Shown here: in pieces, positions 41,801 to 49,286 of the stretch | Layout: every line of letters starts with the position of its first letter | Numbering within the stretch: position 1 is the stretch's first letter | Assembly (NCBI RefSeq): GCF_020410765.1 | Contig: NZ_CP084541.1 | Span: forward strand, 496,001-560,000 | Length of the DNA: 64,000 nt | DNA from: Streptomyces marincola | GTDB taxonomy: Bacteria; Actinomycetota; Actinomycetes; Streptomycetales; Streptomycetaceae | Direction: 5' to 3' | Position numbers and translations under genes: made by a program | Notes under the pieces: generated by a model | What the model saw: only the letters and a program-made list of their open reading frames with translations | Databases searched by the model: none | Told to the model about the DNA's origin: nothing

Positions 41801-42625
41801 TCAGGGGTCGATGTCGGCCGCCGCGCGCTCGGCGAACACCCGCATCGCCCCGGCCGTCACCGGCCCGGGCGCGCCGGGCAGCTCCCGGCCGTCGATCCGG
41901 CGCACGGCCTGCACGTCGCGGGCGCTTGAGGTGAGGAACACCTCGTCGGCCGTGCGCAGGACGTCCATCGGCAGTTCGGTCTCCTTCGCCCCGGTCCACT
42001 CGACGACCAGGGCCCGCGTGACACCCGCGAGGGGGCCGTCGGACAGCGGCGGCGTGTGCACCTCGCCGCCGATGACCACGAACACGTTGCTTCCCGTCCC
42101 CTCGCACAGCCGGCCCGCCGTGTTGGCGAACAGCGCCTCGGACGCCGCCTCCTGGCGGGCACGGGCCAGGGCGATCACGTTCTCGGCGTACGAGGTCGTC
42201 TTCAGGCCGGCCAGGGCCCCGCGCTCGTTGCGGGTCCAGGGGACGGTGATGACCGAGGTGGTGTCGGGGCGGCGGGCCATCGGGGCGTGCGCCACGAGCA
42301 GGGTCGGCGGGCCCTCGTCGCGGCCGGAGCCGAGCGGGCCGGGACCGCCGGTGTAGGTGACGCGGAGCCGGCCGAGCGGCAGCGGGACCGCCCGCAGGAC
42401 CGCGGCGCAGGCGCGTTCGACTTCGGCCAGGTCCGGCTCCGGCAGGCCGAGGCCGGCCGCGGAGGCGGCGAGGCGGTTCAGGTGCCTGGTCGTGGCGAAG
42501 GCCCGGCCGTCCTCGGTCTTCAGCGTCTCGAAGACGCCGTCGCCGACGGTCAGTCCGTGGTCGAAGACGGAGACCCGCGCGCTGTCGGCGTCGCGCAGCT
42601 CACCGTCCAGCCAGATCAGCGCCAT
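41801..42625 (-). CDS. pabC: Aminodeoxychorismate lyase (class IV aminotransferase)
   Basis: PLP enzyme converting 4-amino-4-deoxychorismate to p-aminobenzoate plus pyruvate. 274 residues. The PLP lysine is Lys142 in AGLKTTSYAENV; FDHGLTVGDGVFETL and the C-terminal FLTSSARDVQAVRRIDG are family motifs. It overlaps the 3' end of pabB by 26 bp, and this pairing distinguishes it from branched-chain or D-amino acid aminotransferases. Confidence 0.93.
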   Translation of the reverse strand: MALIWLDGELRDADSARVSVFDHGLTVGDGVFETLKTEDGRAFATTRHLNRLAASAAGLGLPEPDLAEVERACAAVLRAVPLPLGRLRVTYTGGPGPLGSGRDEGPPTLLVAHAPMARRPDTTSVITVPWTRNERGALAGLKTTSYAENVIALARARQEAASEALFANTAGRLCEGTGSNVFVVIGGEVHTPPLSDGPLAGVTRALVVEWTGAKETELPMDVLRTADEVFLTSSARDVQAVRRIDGRELPGAPGPVTAGAMRVFAERAAADIDP

Positions 42626-43679
42626 GTTGGCTCCTTTCGCCGCCGTTCGGCTGCCCTCCCGTAGACGCTACCCCGATCAGCCGGGCCGCCTTCAGCTGCG
42701 TCTCCGCCCATTCGCGCTCCGGGTCCGAGTCCCAGATGATGCCCGCGCCGGTGCCGAACCGCAGTTCGGCGGTCCCGCCGTGCCGGTCGATCCAGAACGT
42801 GCGGATGGCGACGGCGAGTTCACCGGTGCCGCGGTCGGCGTCGACCCAGCCGACCGCGCCGCAGTACGGGCCGCGCGGCGCCGGTTCGAGTACGTCGATG
42901 ACGCGCAGGGCGCTGGACTTCGGCGCTCCGGTGACGGAGCCGGGCGGGAACGCCCCCGCGAGCAGTTCCGGCCAGCCGGCGCCGGGGGCCAGTTCGCCGC
43001 GGACGGTGGAGACCAGGTGGGTCAGCCCGGGCCGCTCCTCGGGGACGCACAGCTCGGGCACGGTGACGGTGCCGGGGACGCAGACGGTGCCGAGGTCGTT
43101 GCGGACCAGGTCGACGATCATGACGTTCTCGGCCCGCTCCTTCGCGCCGAGGTCCTCGGCCCGCCGGGCGGTGCCCTTGATCGGCCCCGACTCCACGACG
43201 CGGCCCCGGCGGCGCAGGAACAGCTCGGGGGACGCGGTGGCGATCTCCGTGCCGTGGTGGGGCAGCCGGACCGTGCCGGCGAACCGTGCCGCGTTGCGCC
43301 GCGTGAGCAGCGCCGTCAGGGCGTCGATGTCGTCACCCGCGGGGAGCGGCGCGGACAGCACGCGGCACAGGTTGGCCTGGTAGACGTCGCCCGCGGCGAT
43401 GTGCTCCCGCACGCGCTCGACGGCCGCGCCGTAGGCGGCGCGGTCGAGCGAGCTGCGCCACGCGTGCGGCCCCGGCCCGCGCCAGGCGCCGGGGCGCGGG
43501 GGCGCGCCGGCGCGCGCCGGGCGGACGTCGTCGAACCTGGCGCACAGCAGGTCACCTTCATAGCCCGCGACCACCGCCCACCAGCCGCTCGACTCCAGGG
43601 CCCCGGGGTCGCTGGTGACGTCGCGCAGCCCGGTGGCGAGGAATCCGCCGAGGCGGGCGAGCGGGAAGGTATCGGGCAC
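42600..43679 (-). CDS. pabB: Aminodeoxychorismate synthase component I
   Basis: Chorismate plus ammonia to aminodeoxychorismate for folate synthesis. 359 residues. Chorismate-binding core with VVESGPIKGTARR (the PIKGT lysine at about 165 marks PabB rather than anthranilate synthase), NVMIVDLVRNDLG and GSVTGAPKSSALRVID. The glutaminase PabA is not in the window. The frame is shorter than E. coli PabB by about 90 residues at the N-terminus, which is common in actinobacteria. Confidence 0.92.
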   Translation of the reverse strand: MPDTFPLARLGGFLATGLRDVTSDPGALESSGWWAVVAGYEGDLLCARFDDVRPARAGAPPRPGAWRGPGPHAWRSSLDRAAYGAAVERVREHIAAGDVYQANLCRVLSAPLPAGDDIDALTALLTRRNAARFAGTVRLPHHGTEIATASPELFLRRRGRVVESGPIKGTARRAEDLGAKERAENVMIVDLVRNDLGTVCVPGTVTVPELCVPEERPGLTHLVSTVRGELAPGAGWPELLAGAFPPGSVTGAPKSSALRVIDVLEPAPRGPYCGAVGWVDADRGTGELAVAIRTFWIDRHGGTAELRFGTGAGIIWDSDPEREWAETQLKAARLIGVASTGGQPNGGERSQHGADLAGR

Positions 43680-43728
43680 GCGTGCGAGTCTATGGCGGCC
43701 CTCGCACGGCGGCCCGCACGGTACCGAG

Positions 43729-43757
43729 TTTGAGCTGGCCCGCGAATCCGCTAAGGT
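43729..43757 (+). promoter_or_regulatory. Candidate vegetative promoter of the tRNA cluster
   Basis: TTTGAG (43729-43734) and TAAGGT (43752-43757) are spaced by 17 bp, a good sigma-HrdB-like arrangement, 59 bp ahead of tRNA-Gly. Confidence 0.55.
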
Positions 43758-43815
43758 TCATGACGTCGCCGCGGCACGGACGTCACAGACGGACGGCAGC
43801 GGCGGGGACAACACT

Positions 43816-43888
<73 letters not shown>

Positions 43889-43910
43889 CGAAGGGGGCAC
43901 GCCCCCATTC

Positions 43911-43981
43911 GGTGGAGTGGCCGAGAGGCGAGGCAACGGCCTGCAAAGCCGTCTACACGGGTTCAAATCCCGTCTCCACCT
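43911..43981 (+). tRNA. tRNA-Cys (anticodon GCA)
   Basis: 71 nt: acceptor GGTGGAG/CTCCACC with T discriminator, anticodon stem ACGGC/GCCGT around CTGCAAA (GCA), T-arm CGGGTTCAAATCCCG. 22 bp after tRNA-Gly, hence co-transcribed. Confidence 0.96.
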
Positions 43982-43982
43982 C

Positions 43983-44054
43983 GGACGATTAGCTCAGCGG
44001 GAGAGCGCTTCCCTGACACGGAAGAGGTCACTGGTTCAATCCCAGTATCGTCCA
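43983..44054 (+). tRNA. tRNA-Val (anticodon GAC), copy 1
   Basis: 72 nt: acceptor GGACGAT/ATCGTCC, anticodon loop CTGACAC (GAC) on stem CTTCC/GGAAG, T-arm CTGGTTCAATCCCAG. Separated from tRNA-Cys by 1 base. Confidence 0.96.
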
Positions 44055-44096
44055 CTGGACCCACCGGGTCCGCCCCGCGGCGGCAGCCGCGGGCCC

Positions 44097-44168
44097 GCGC
44101 GATTAGCTCAGCGGGAGAGCGCTTCCCTGACACGGAAGAGGTCACTGGTTCAATCCCAGTATCGCGCA
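44097..44168 (+). tRNA. tRNA-Val (anticodon GAC), copy 2
   Basis: 72 nt, identical to copy 1 except in the acceptor stem, which is GCGCGAT/ATCGCGC with compensatory changes on both arms. 42 bp after copy 1. Confidence 0.95.
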
Positions 44169-44229
44169 CCACAGGCCGACATCCGGGCTTCCCCGCGTCG
44201 AGGCCACGTAGGGCCTTCAGGTCTCCAGG

Positions 44230-44275
44230 ACAGCGTCCTCCCACCCGGGAGGGCGCTGTTCCTCTTTTTCTTCAG
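44230..44275 (+). terminator. Rho-independent terminator of the tRNA cluster
   Basis: Stem ACAGCG(T)CCTCCC paired to GGGAGG(G)CGCTGT (44230-44259) with a short loop, followed by TCCTCTTTTTCTTC. This is the one hairpin in the window with a proper T-tract. Confidence 0.85.
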
Positions 44276-44541
44276 TTTCTTGAGCACCCCCGCTCGCGGG
44301 GGACGCCGGCCGTGGTCGAGAACGCGCCGCCGAGCGGATCACGTTGGCCGGTATGCGCCTGCCGCCACGGCATTGGTTGAAGTTTTCATTATCTCCGGCG
44401 CGTGAGGGATTGATCGTTTGCGGGCCGCCGCGACGCACCTGTGCGCCGGCGCATGACCGGAACCCCCTGGGCAGCCGGTCGCGGGCTCGGCCAGGCGAAC
44501 GAGCGGGATCTTCGACCAGGAACCAGGAGAGTCGGGAGACG
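44276..44541. other. Leader region ahead of the secreted-protein pair
   Basis: 266 bp between the tRNA terminator and the first secreted-protein gene. It is locally AT-richer around 44370-44410 than its surroundings, which would fit a promoter, but no well-spaced -35/-10 pair stands out. Confidence 0.4.
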
Positions 44542-44907
44542 ATGAGAATCAGGCGCTTCCCCGCCATGGCCGCCGCCGCGGCGACGGCCGCCCTCGCGGG
44601 CCTGCTCGGCCCCGCCGCACAGCCCGCCGCCGCGGCCCAGGTCACCACGTCCTACGAGATGGTCACGGCCGCCTTCGACAACAACCCGGGGAACGGAGCC
44701 GAGAGCTGGGTCTGGGTGCACGCCGGCCCGAACACCCCGGTGCCCGCGCTCGTGGAGTACGCGTTCTACGACGGCACCACGCAACGCCTCTACGTGCTGG
44801 AGGCCAACGCCTCAGCGACCCGGGACGAGACGCGGGACATCTGGAGAATACGGGCCTGCCTGCACTGGCCGTACCCGAGGACCCTGGGGTGCGGTCCCTG
44901 GACCTGA
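44542..44907 (+). CDS. Small secreted protein of unknown family, copy A
   Basis: 121 residues. A Sec signal peptide: basic start MRIRRFP, Ala/Leu-rich core AAAAATAALAGLLGPAA and an AxA-type cleavage site near residue 31 (QPAAAA/QV). The mature protein of about 90 residues begins QVTTSYEMVTAAFDNNPGNG, continues with AESWVWVHAG and VEYAFYDGTTQRLYVL, and ends DIWRIRACLHWPYPRTLGCG with two cysteines that could form one disulfide. ATG at 44542 with GGGAGACG ahead. Tandem paralogue at 45042. No enzyme motif is visible and I do not recognise the family; the pattern of short beta-like aromatic segments suggests a small beta-sandwich. Confidence 0.85.
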   Translation: MRIRRFPAMAAAAATAALAGLLGPAAQPAAAAQVTTSYEMVTAAFDNNPGNGAESWVWVHAGPNTPVPALVEYAFYDGTTQRLYVLEANASATRDETRDIWRIRACLHWPYPRTLGCGPWT

Positions 44908-45041
44908 TGCCCGAGGACAGCCCGAGTAACCAGGGGACATCCGCCCGGCCACCGGCTCGTGCCCTGCCGTGCGCCGGACACCCGACCCGGGCGGAGCCCG
45001 GAACCCACCACCGAGCCGTCAGTCCTGGAGGAATGAGAAGG

Positions 45042-45398
45042 ATGAGCATCAAGCGTCTCTCCGCCATGGCCGCCGCCGCGGCGACGGCCGCCCTCGCGGG
45101 CCTGCTCGGCCCCGCCGCACAGCCCGCCGCCGCGTCCCAGGTCACCACCCACTACCAAGGGGTCTCCGCCGCCTTCGACAACAACCCGGGGAACGGAGCC
45201 GAGAGCTGGGTCTGGGTGCACGCGGGCGCGGGCGTCTCGGCGGGGTCCGTCGAGTACGCGTTCTACGACGGCAGCGTGCAGAACCTCCAGGTGTTCGGCG
45301 GCAACACGTCCGTGACCAAGCACGAGCACCAGGACATCTGGAGGATACGAGCCTGCGTGCAGGTCGGAGGGCTGACCCAATGCGGCCCCTGGACCTGA
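45042..45398 (+). CDS. Small secreted protein of unknown family, copy B
   Basis: 118 residues, paralogous to the preceding gene. The signal peptide core is identical to copy A at protein and DNA level. The mature part starts QVTTHYQGVSAAFDNNPGNG and ends DIWRIRACVQVGGLTQCGPW, keeping both cysteines. ATG at 45042 chosen because AGAAGG precedes it and GGAGG lies ten bases upstream; an ATG nine bases earlier is too close to that site. It follows copy A by 134 bp and is followed by a strong hairpin, so the pair probably forms a unit. Confidence 0.85.
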   Translation: MSIKRLSAMAAAAATAALAGLLGPAAQPAAASQVTTHYQGVSAAFDNNPGNGAESWVWVHAGAGVSAGSVEYAFYDGSVQNLQVFGGNTSVTKHEHQDIWRIRACVQVGGLTQCGPWT

Positions 45399-45497
45399 GA
45401 TCCCCCGGCACCACGCGTGGCGAGCGGCCGTTCTCCGGCTGTCCGCTTCCCTGACCCCTCCCCCGGCCAGGTCCTGGACCGGCTGGGCGTACGACGC

Positions 45498-45531
45498 GGG
45501 GCCCGGGCAGCTCCCCAGCTGCCCGGGCCCC
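45498..45531. terminator. Perfect 15-bp hairpin, bidirectional terminator
   Basis: Arms GGGGCCCGGGCAGCT (45498-45512) and its exact complement (45517-45531) around a CCCC loop. It lies between the secreted pair and the convergent 55-aa gene. No T-tract. Confidence 0.75.
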
Positions 45532-45615
45532 CAGCCGTCCGTGTCACCCCCGTCCCCACGGGGCTGCTCGCCGGTGTCCCCGACCCGGGCCGCTCTCCCG
45601 GGTCCGGAGCGCCGC

Positions 45616-45783
45616 TCAGCGCCCCAGCATGCCGGCCACGGACGACGCCTGGGTCATGACGGCCTCGACGCCGCCGATGACCACGGCGAGGGCGATGGCG
45701 AACGGCAACACCATGGCCGTGGCCACCAGCGGATGGCGCCGGTCTGCCCGCACGGTGTCGTCCGGCACCGCGGTGCGTGCCAT
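45616..45783 (-). CDS. 55-residue single-pass membrane protein
   Basis: Begins MARTAVPDDTVRADRRHPLV, then a hydrophobic segment ATAMVLPFAIALAVVIGGVE (about 21-40) and a short polar tail. The ATG has GGGAGGGGACAG immediately upstream, which is good evidence for translation; an in-frame upstream start at 45864 is unsupported. Divergent from the kinase gene with 324 bp between. No family recognised. Confidence 0.65.
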   Translation of the reverse strand: MARTAVPDDTVRADRRHPLVATAMVLPFAIALAVVIGGVEAVMTQASSVAGMLGR

Positions 45784-46107
45784 CTGTCCCCTCCCGTCCT
45801 CTCGTTGGCGCGGCGGGCGGGTGACCTCGGGGGACGAGTTCTGCGCCCGCCGCTCACCGACCACCCTAGGCGCGCGCCACCTGTCGTGACGTCAACCCGG
45901 CGTACCGCACCCGTGGCATCCCGCAGGAGGACACCGGGTCGGCCCGGCTACTCCTCAGGGTGGACACCGGGGCCCCGATACCGGGGATCCCCCCTGCGGG
46001 TGGGCCGGCGGAAACGCAGAAAACGCCTGCGCGCCGGCCTTCTCGCTGCTTGCGCCGCGCAGTCCGTAAGCTGTGGCTCATCACAAGCACCGGGCAGCGA
46101 GGTAGAC
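45784..46107. other. Divergent promoter region between the 55-aa gene and the kinase
   Basis: 324 bp. Contains CCCCG/CGGGG inverted and ACACCGGG direct short repeats around 45930-45990 and a TAAGCT hexamer near 46068 that could be a kinase -10. No further gene is supported. Confidence 0.4.
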
Positions 46108-47172
46108 ATGGCGATGATGCGGCTCCGGCGCGAGGACCCGCGAGTCATCGGCGCGTTCCGGCTCCACCGACGGCTCGGCGCCGGCGGCATGGGGGTGGTG
46201 TACCTCGGTTCCGACCGGCGCGGGCAACGGGTCGCGCTCAAGGTGATCAGACCCGACCTCGCGGAGGACCAGGAGTTCCGTTCGCGGTTCGCCCGGGAGG
46301 TCTCCGCCGCGCGGCGCATCCGCGGCGGGTGCACGGCCCGCCTGGTCGCCGCCGATCTCGACGCCGCCAAGCCGTGGTTCGCCACTCAGTACGTGCCGGG
46401 ACCCTCGCTGCACGACAAGGTGGCGGAGCACGGCGCCCTGTCCGCGGCCGAGACGGCGGCCGTCGGCGCCGCGCTCGCCGAAGGGCTGGTGGCCGTGCAC
46501 GAGGCCGGTGTGGTGCACCGCGACCTCAAGCCGTCGAACATCCTGCTCTCGCCCAAGGGCCCGCGCATCATCGACTTCGGCATCGCCTGGGCCACCGGGG
46601 CCAGCACCCTCACGCACGTCGGCACCGCCGTCGGCTCCCCCGGGTTCCTCGCGCCGGAGCAGGTGCGCGGCCAGCCGGTGACGCCCGCGTCCGACGTCTT
46701 CTCGCTCGGCGCCACCCTGGCCTACGCGGCGCTCGGCGACTCGCCGTTCGGCCAGGGCAGTTCCGAGGTGATGCTGTACCGCGTGGTGCACGAGGAGCCG
46801 CAACTGCACGGAGTCCCCGCCGCCTTGGCGCCCCTGCTGCGCTCGTGCCTGGCGAAGTCCGCGCAGGAGCGCCCGAGTACGCTCCAGCTCTCGCTGCGGC
46901 TCAAGGAGATCGCCGCGCGCGAGGCCCGCGGCGTCTCCCGCCCCGCAGGGCGCGCGCGCCCTGCCCCCGCCCCGGCGCGGGCGCCGGAGCCACGGCGCCC
47001 CGAGGGGCGCACGGCGCCCCGGCGGACCGGCGCCCGCGGACCGGCCGCCAGGCCGCGGGCCGGCCGCGTGGACAGCCGGCTGCTGCGCCAGCGCCTGATC
47101 GTCTTCGTGACGGTCACGCTGCTCGTGGTCCTCGGCCTCGCGGCGGCGCAGGGCTGCCAGGGGCCGGTGTAG
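46108..47172 (+). CDS. Membrane-anchored Ser/Thr protein kinase without sensor domain
   Basis: Hanks-type kinase, 354 residues. Gly-rich loop LGAGGMGVVY (23-32), catalytic-lysine motif VALKVIR (Lys45), HRDLKPSN (Asp139), IIDFGIAW (Asp157), APEQVRG and SDVFSLGATL are all intact, so it should be active. After the kinase domain comes an Arg/Pro/Ala-rich juxtamembrane linker of about 60 residues and a C-terminal helix (LIVFVTVTLLVVLGLAAAQG) that ends the protein almost at once, leaving no extracellular PASTA or other sensor. ATG with GAGG seven bases ahead. The signal and substrate are unknown. Confidence 0.92.
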   Translation: MAMMRLRREDPRVIGAFRLHRRLGAGGMGVVYLGSDRRGQRVALKVIRPDLAEDQEFRSRFAREVSAARRIRGGCTARLVAADLDAAKPWFATQYVPGPSLHDKVAEHGALSAAETAAVGAALAEGLVAVHEAGVVHRDLKPSNILLSPKGPRIIDFGIAWATGASTLTHVGTAVGSPGFLAPEQVRGQPVTPASDVFSLGATLAYAALGDSPFGQGSSEVMLYRVVHEEPQLHGVPAALAPLLRSCLAKSAQERPSTLQLSLRLKEIAAREARGVSRPAGRARPAPAPARAPEPRRPEGRTAPRRTGARGPAARPRAGRVDSRLLRQRLIVFVTVTLLVVLGLAAAQGCQGPV

Positions 47173-47193
47173 GCCCTGCCGTCCCGTGCCGGC

Positions 47194-48015
47194 TCAGGGC
47201 CCGGGGCGCGGCTCCGCCAGGGCGAAGAACGCGACGGCCGCGGCGGCGGCGACGTTGAGCGAATCCACACCGTGCGCCATCGGGATGCGCACCCGGACGT
47301 CCGCCGCCGCGAGGGCGCGGGCGGACAGTCCGTTGCCCTCGGCGCCGAGCAGCAGTGCCGTCCGGGCGCCGGCCTCCTCGGCCGCCACCTCCCGGATGTC
47401 GCGGGCCCGCGGGTCCGGGGTCAGCGCGAGCAGCCTGAACCCGGCCTCTCGCACCGCGTCGAGGTGCCCGGGGCCGTGCGGCAGCCGCGCGTAGGGCAGC
47501 GAGAAGACCGCGCCCATGGAGACCTTGACGGACCTGCGGTACAGGGGGTCGGCGCAGTCGGGCGTGAGCAGCACGCCGTCCATGCCGAGTGCCGCCGCGC
47601 CGCGGAAGACGGCGCCGATGTTGGTGTGGTCGTTCACCGCTTCGAGAACGACGAGCCGCCCGGCGGTGGCCAGCAGGCCGGCCGGCGGCGGCAGCGGCGT
47701 GCGCTGCATGGCGGCCAGCGCGCCGCGGTGCACGTGGTAGCCGGTGACGCGCTCGGCCAGCGCCTCGTCCACCAGGTAGACCGGCGCCCCCGTGGCCGCG
47801 GCCACGTCCGCCATCGCCTCGGCCCACCGGGGGGTCAGCAGCATCGAGCGCATCGGGTAACCGGCGTCCAGGGCCCGGCGGATCACCTTGTCGCCCTCGG
47901 CCATGAACAGGCCGTCGGCCGGCTCGCGCCGCCTGCGCAGCGCCACGTCGGTCAGGCCGGTGTAGTCGGCGAGCCTGGGGTCGTCCGGGTCGGTGACGGG
48001 AACGGGGGCGTTCAC
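47194..48015 (-). CDS. SpoU/TrmH-family RNA 2'-O-methyltransferase
   Basis: 273 residues, SPOUT knot fold. Motifs: AVNDHTNIGAVFRGAAALG, LLGAEGNGLS and IPMAHGVDSLNVAAAAAV, the last two forming the SAM pocket. An N-terminal substrate-binding domain (GLFMAEGDKVIRRALDAGYP) suggests a 23S rRNA 2'-O-ribose methyltransferase such as RlmB; the exact target cannot be read from sequence. GTG start overlaps the cobA/cysG stop by 4 bp. Convergent with the kinase gene. Confidence 0.9.
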   Translation of the reverse strand: MNAPVPVTDPDDPRLADYTGLTDVALRRRREPADGLFMAEGDKVIRRALDAGYPMRSMLLTPRWAEAMADVAAATGAPVYLVDEALAERVTGYHVHRGALAAMQRTPLPPPAGLLATAGRLVVLEAVNDHTNIGAVFRGAAALGMDGVLLTPDCADPLYRRSVKVSMGAVFSLPYARLPHGPGHLDAVREAGFRLLALTPDPRARDIREVAAEEAGARTALLLGAEGNGLSARALAAADVRVRIPMAHGVDSLNVAAAAAVAFFALAEPRPGP

Positions 48016-49217
48016 CCGACGGCCACCACGTCGCCCACGACGACGATCGCGGGCGGCCGTATGCCCTCCCGCGCGATGCGGTCGGCCACGGTCCCGAGCG
48101 TGGCGTCCAGCCGCCGCTGCGCCGCCGTGGTGCCCTCCTGGACGACGGCGACCGGTGTGTCGGCCGGGCGGCCGAACCGGATCAGCGCCTCCGCGATGAC
48201 GGGCATGCGTTCGACGGCCATCAGGAGCACCAGGGTGCCGCGCAGCGCGGCGAGCGACTTCCAGTCGACCAGCGAACGCGGGTCGTCGGGCCCGACGTGC
48301 CCGCTCACCACGGTGAACTCGTGGGCCACCCCCCGGTGCGTGACCGGGATGCCCACGGCCGACGGCACGCTGATGGCGCTGGTGACGCCGGGTACCACCG
48401 TGACGGCGATGCCCGCCTCGGCCAGTGCCTGCGCCTCCTCCTTGCCGCGCCCGAAGACGAACGGGTCGCCGCCCTTGAGGCGCACCACGAACTTCCCGGC
48501 CCTGGCGTGCTCGACGAGGGCGTCGTTGATCGCCTGCTGCGCCATGGCCCGGCCGTAGGGGATCTTGGCGGCGTCGACGACCTCGACGTGCGGCGGCAGT
48601 TCGTCCAGAAGATCCCGGGGGCCGAGCCGGTCGGCGATCACGACGTCCGCCTCGGCGAGCAGTTGCCGGCCGCGGACGGTGATGAGCCCCGGATCCCCCG
48701 GCCCGCCCCCGACCAGGGCGACGCCCTGGCGGCGGACGCGGTGCCTGGGCGCGCTGAGCGTGCCGTCGCGCAGCCCCTCGACGACCGCGTCCCTGACAGC
48801 GGCGGAACGGCGCGGGTCGTGGCCCGTGAGCACGGCCACGGTGACGCCGTCGCCGCGGCCGGTCGCCGGGGTCCAGGCGGTCGCCGCCGCGGCGTCGTCG
48901 CTGCGGACGCACCACACGCGGCGCTCCTCCGCCTCGGCGGACACGGCCTCGTTGACCTCGCGGTCGTCCGTGGCGACCAGCACGTACCAGGCGCCCTCGA
49001 CGTCGCCGGGCCGGTAGCCCCTCGGCTCCCAGGTCAGCTCGCCCGCGTCGGCCATGGCCTGCACGGACGGCGTGACCGCGGGAGCGATCAGCCGGACATC
49101 GGCGCCCGCGGCGAGCAGCGCGGGCAGACGGCGCTGGGCGACGGTGCCGCCGCCGAGGACGAGCACGCGGCGGCCGGTCAGGCGCAGACCGACGGGGTAG
49201 GCGGGGTTCTCTGACAT
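48012..49217 (-). CDS. cobA: Siroheme/precorrin-2 synthase (CysG-like: dehydrogenase plus uroporphyrinogen-III methyltransferase)
   Basis: Makes precorrin-2 from uroporphyrinogen III and can oxidise it toward sirohydrochlorin. 401 residues in two parts. The N-terminal part (about 1-150) is Met8-like with the NAD fold RRVLVLGGGTVAQRRLPAL; the C-terminal part (about 165-401) is a SUMT with VALVGGGPGDPGLITVRG, VVRLKGGDPFVFGRG and VPGVTSAISVPSAVGIPVTH. Upstream of trmH with a 4-bp overlap and downstream of bluB-cobT by 69 bp. Whether it serves siroheme, B12 or both is not determined. Confidence 0.92.
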   Translation of the reverse strand: MSENPAYPVGLRLTGRRVLVLGGGTVAQRRLPALLAAGADVRLIAPAVTPSVQAMADAGELTWEPRGYRPGDVEGAWYVLVATDDREVNEAVSAEAEERRVWCVRSDDAAAATAWTPATGRGDGVTVAVLTGHDPRRSAAVRDAVVEGLRDGTLSAPRHRVRRQGVALVGGGPGDPGLITVRGRQLLAEADVVIADRLGPRDLLDELPPHVEVVDAAKIPYGRAMAQQAINDALVEHARAGKFVVRLKGGDPFVFGRGKEEAQALAEAGIAVTVVPGVTSAISVPSAVGIPVTHRGVAHEFTVVSGHVGPDDPRSLVDWKSLAALRGTLVLLMAVERMPVIAEALIRFGRPADTPVAVVQEGTTAAQRRLDATLGTVADRIAREGIRPPAIVVVGDVVAVG

Positions 49218-49286
49218 GGGTGGTGCGGGCTCCTCGGGCGGCGGGCCGGGCCGGCCGGGGGCCTCCCGGCCCCGGCCGCCCCCACC

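Noticed and set aside
45541..46107. N-terminal extension of the kinase frame by 189 codons
   Set aside because: It would run through the divergent promoter region; the kinase fold starts right after the ATG at 46108, which has a good ribosome-binding site.
44169..47172. Integrated element with attachment site at tRNA-Val
   Set aside because: No integrase and no duplicated tRNA 3' segment found downstream, so only the weaker accessory-block observation is kept.
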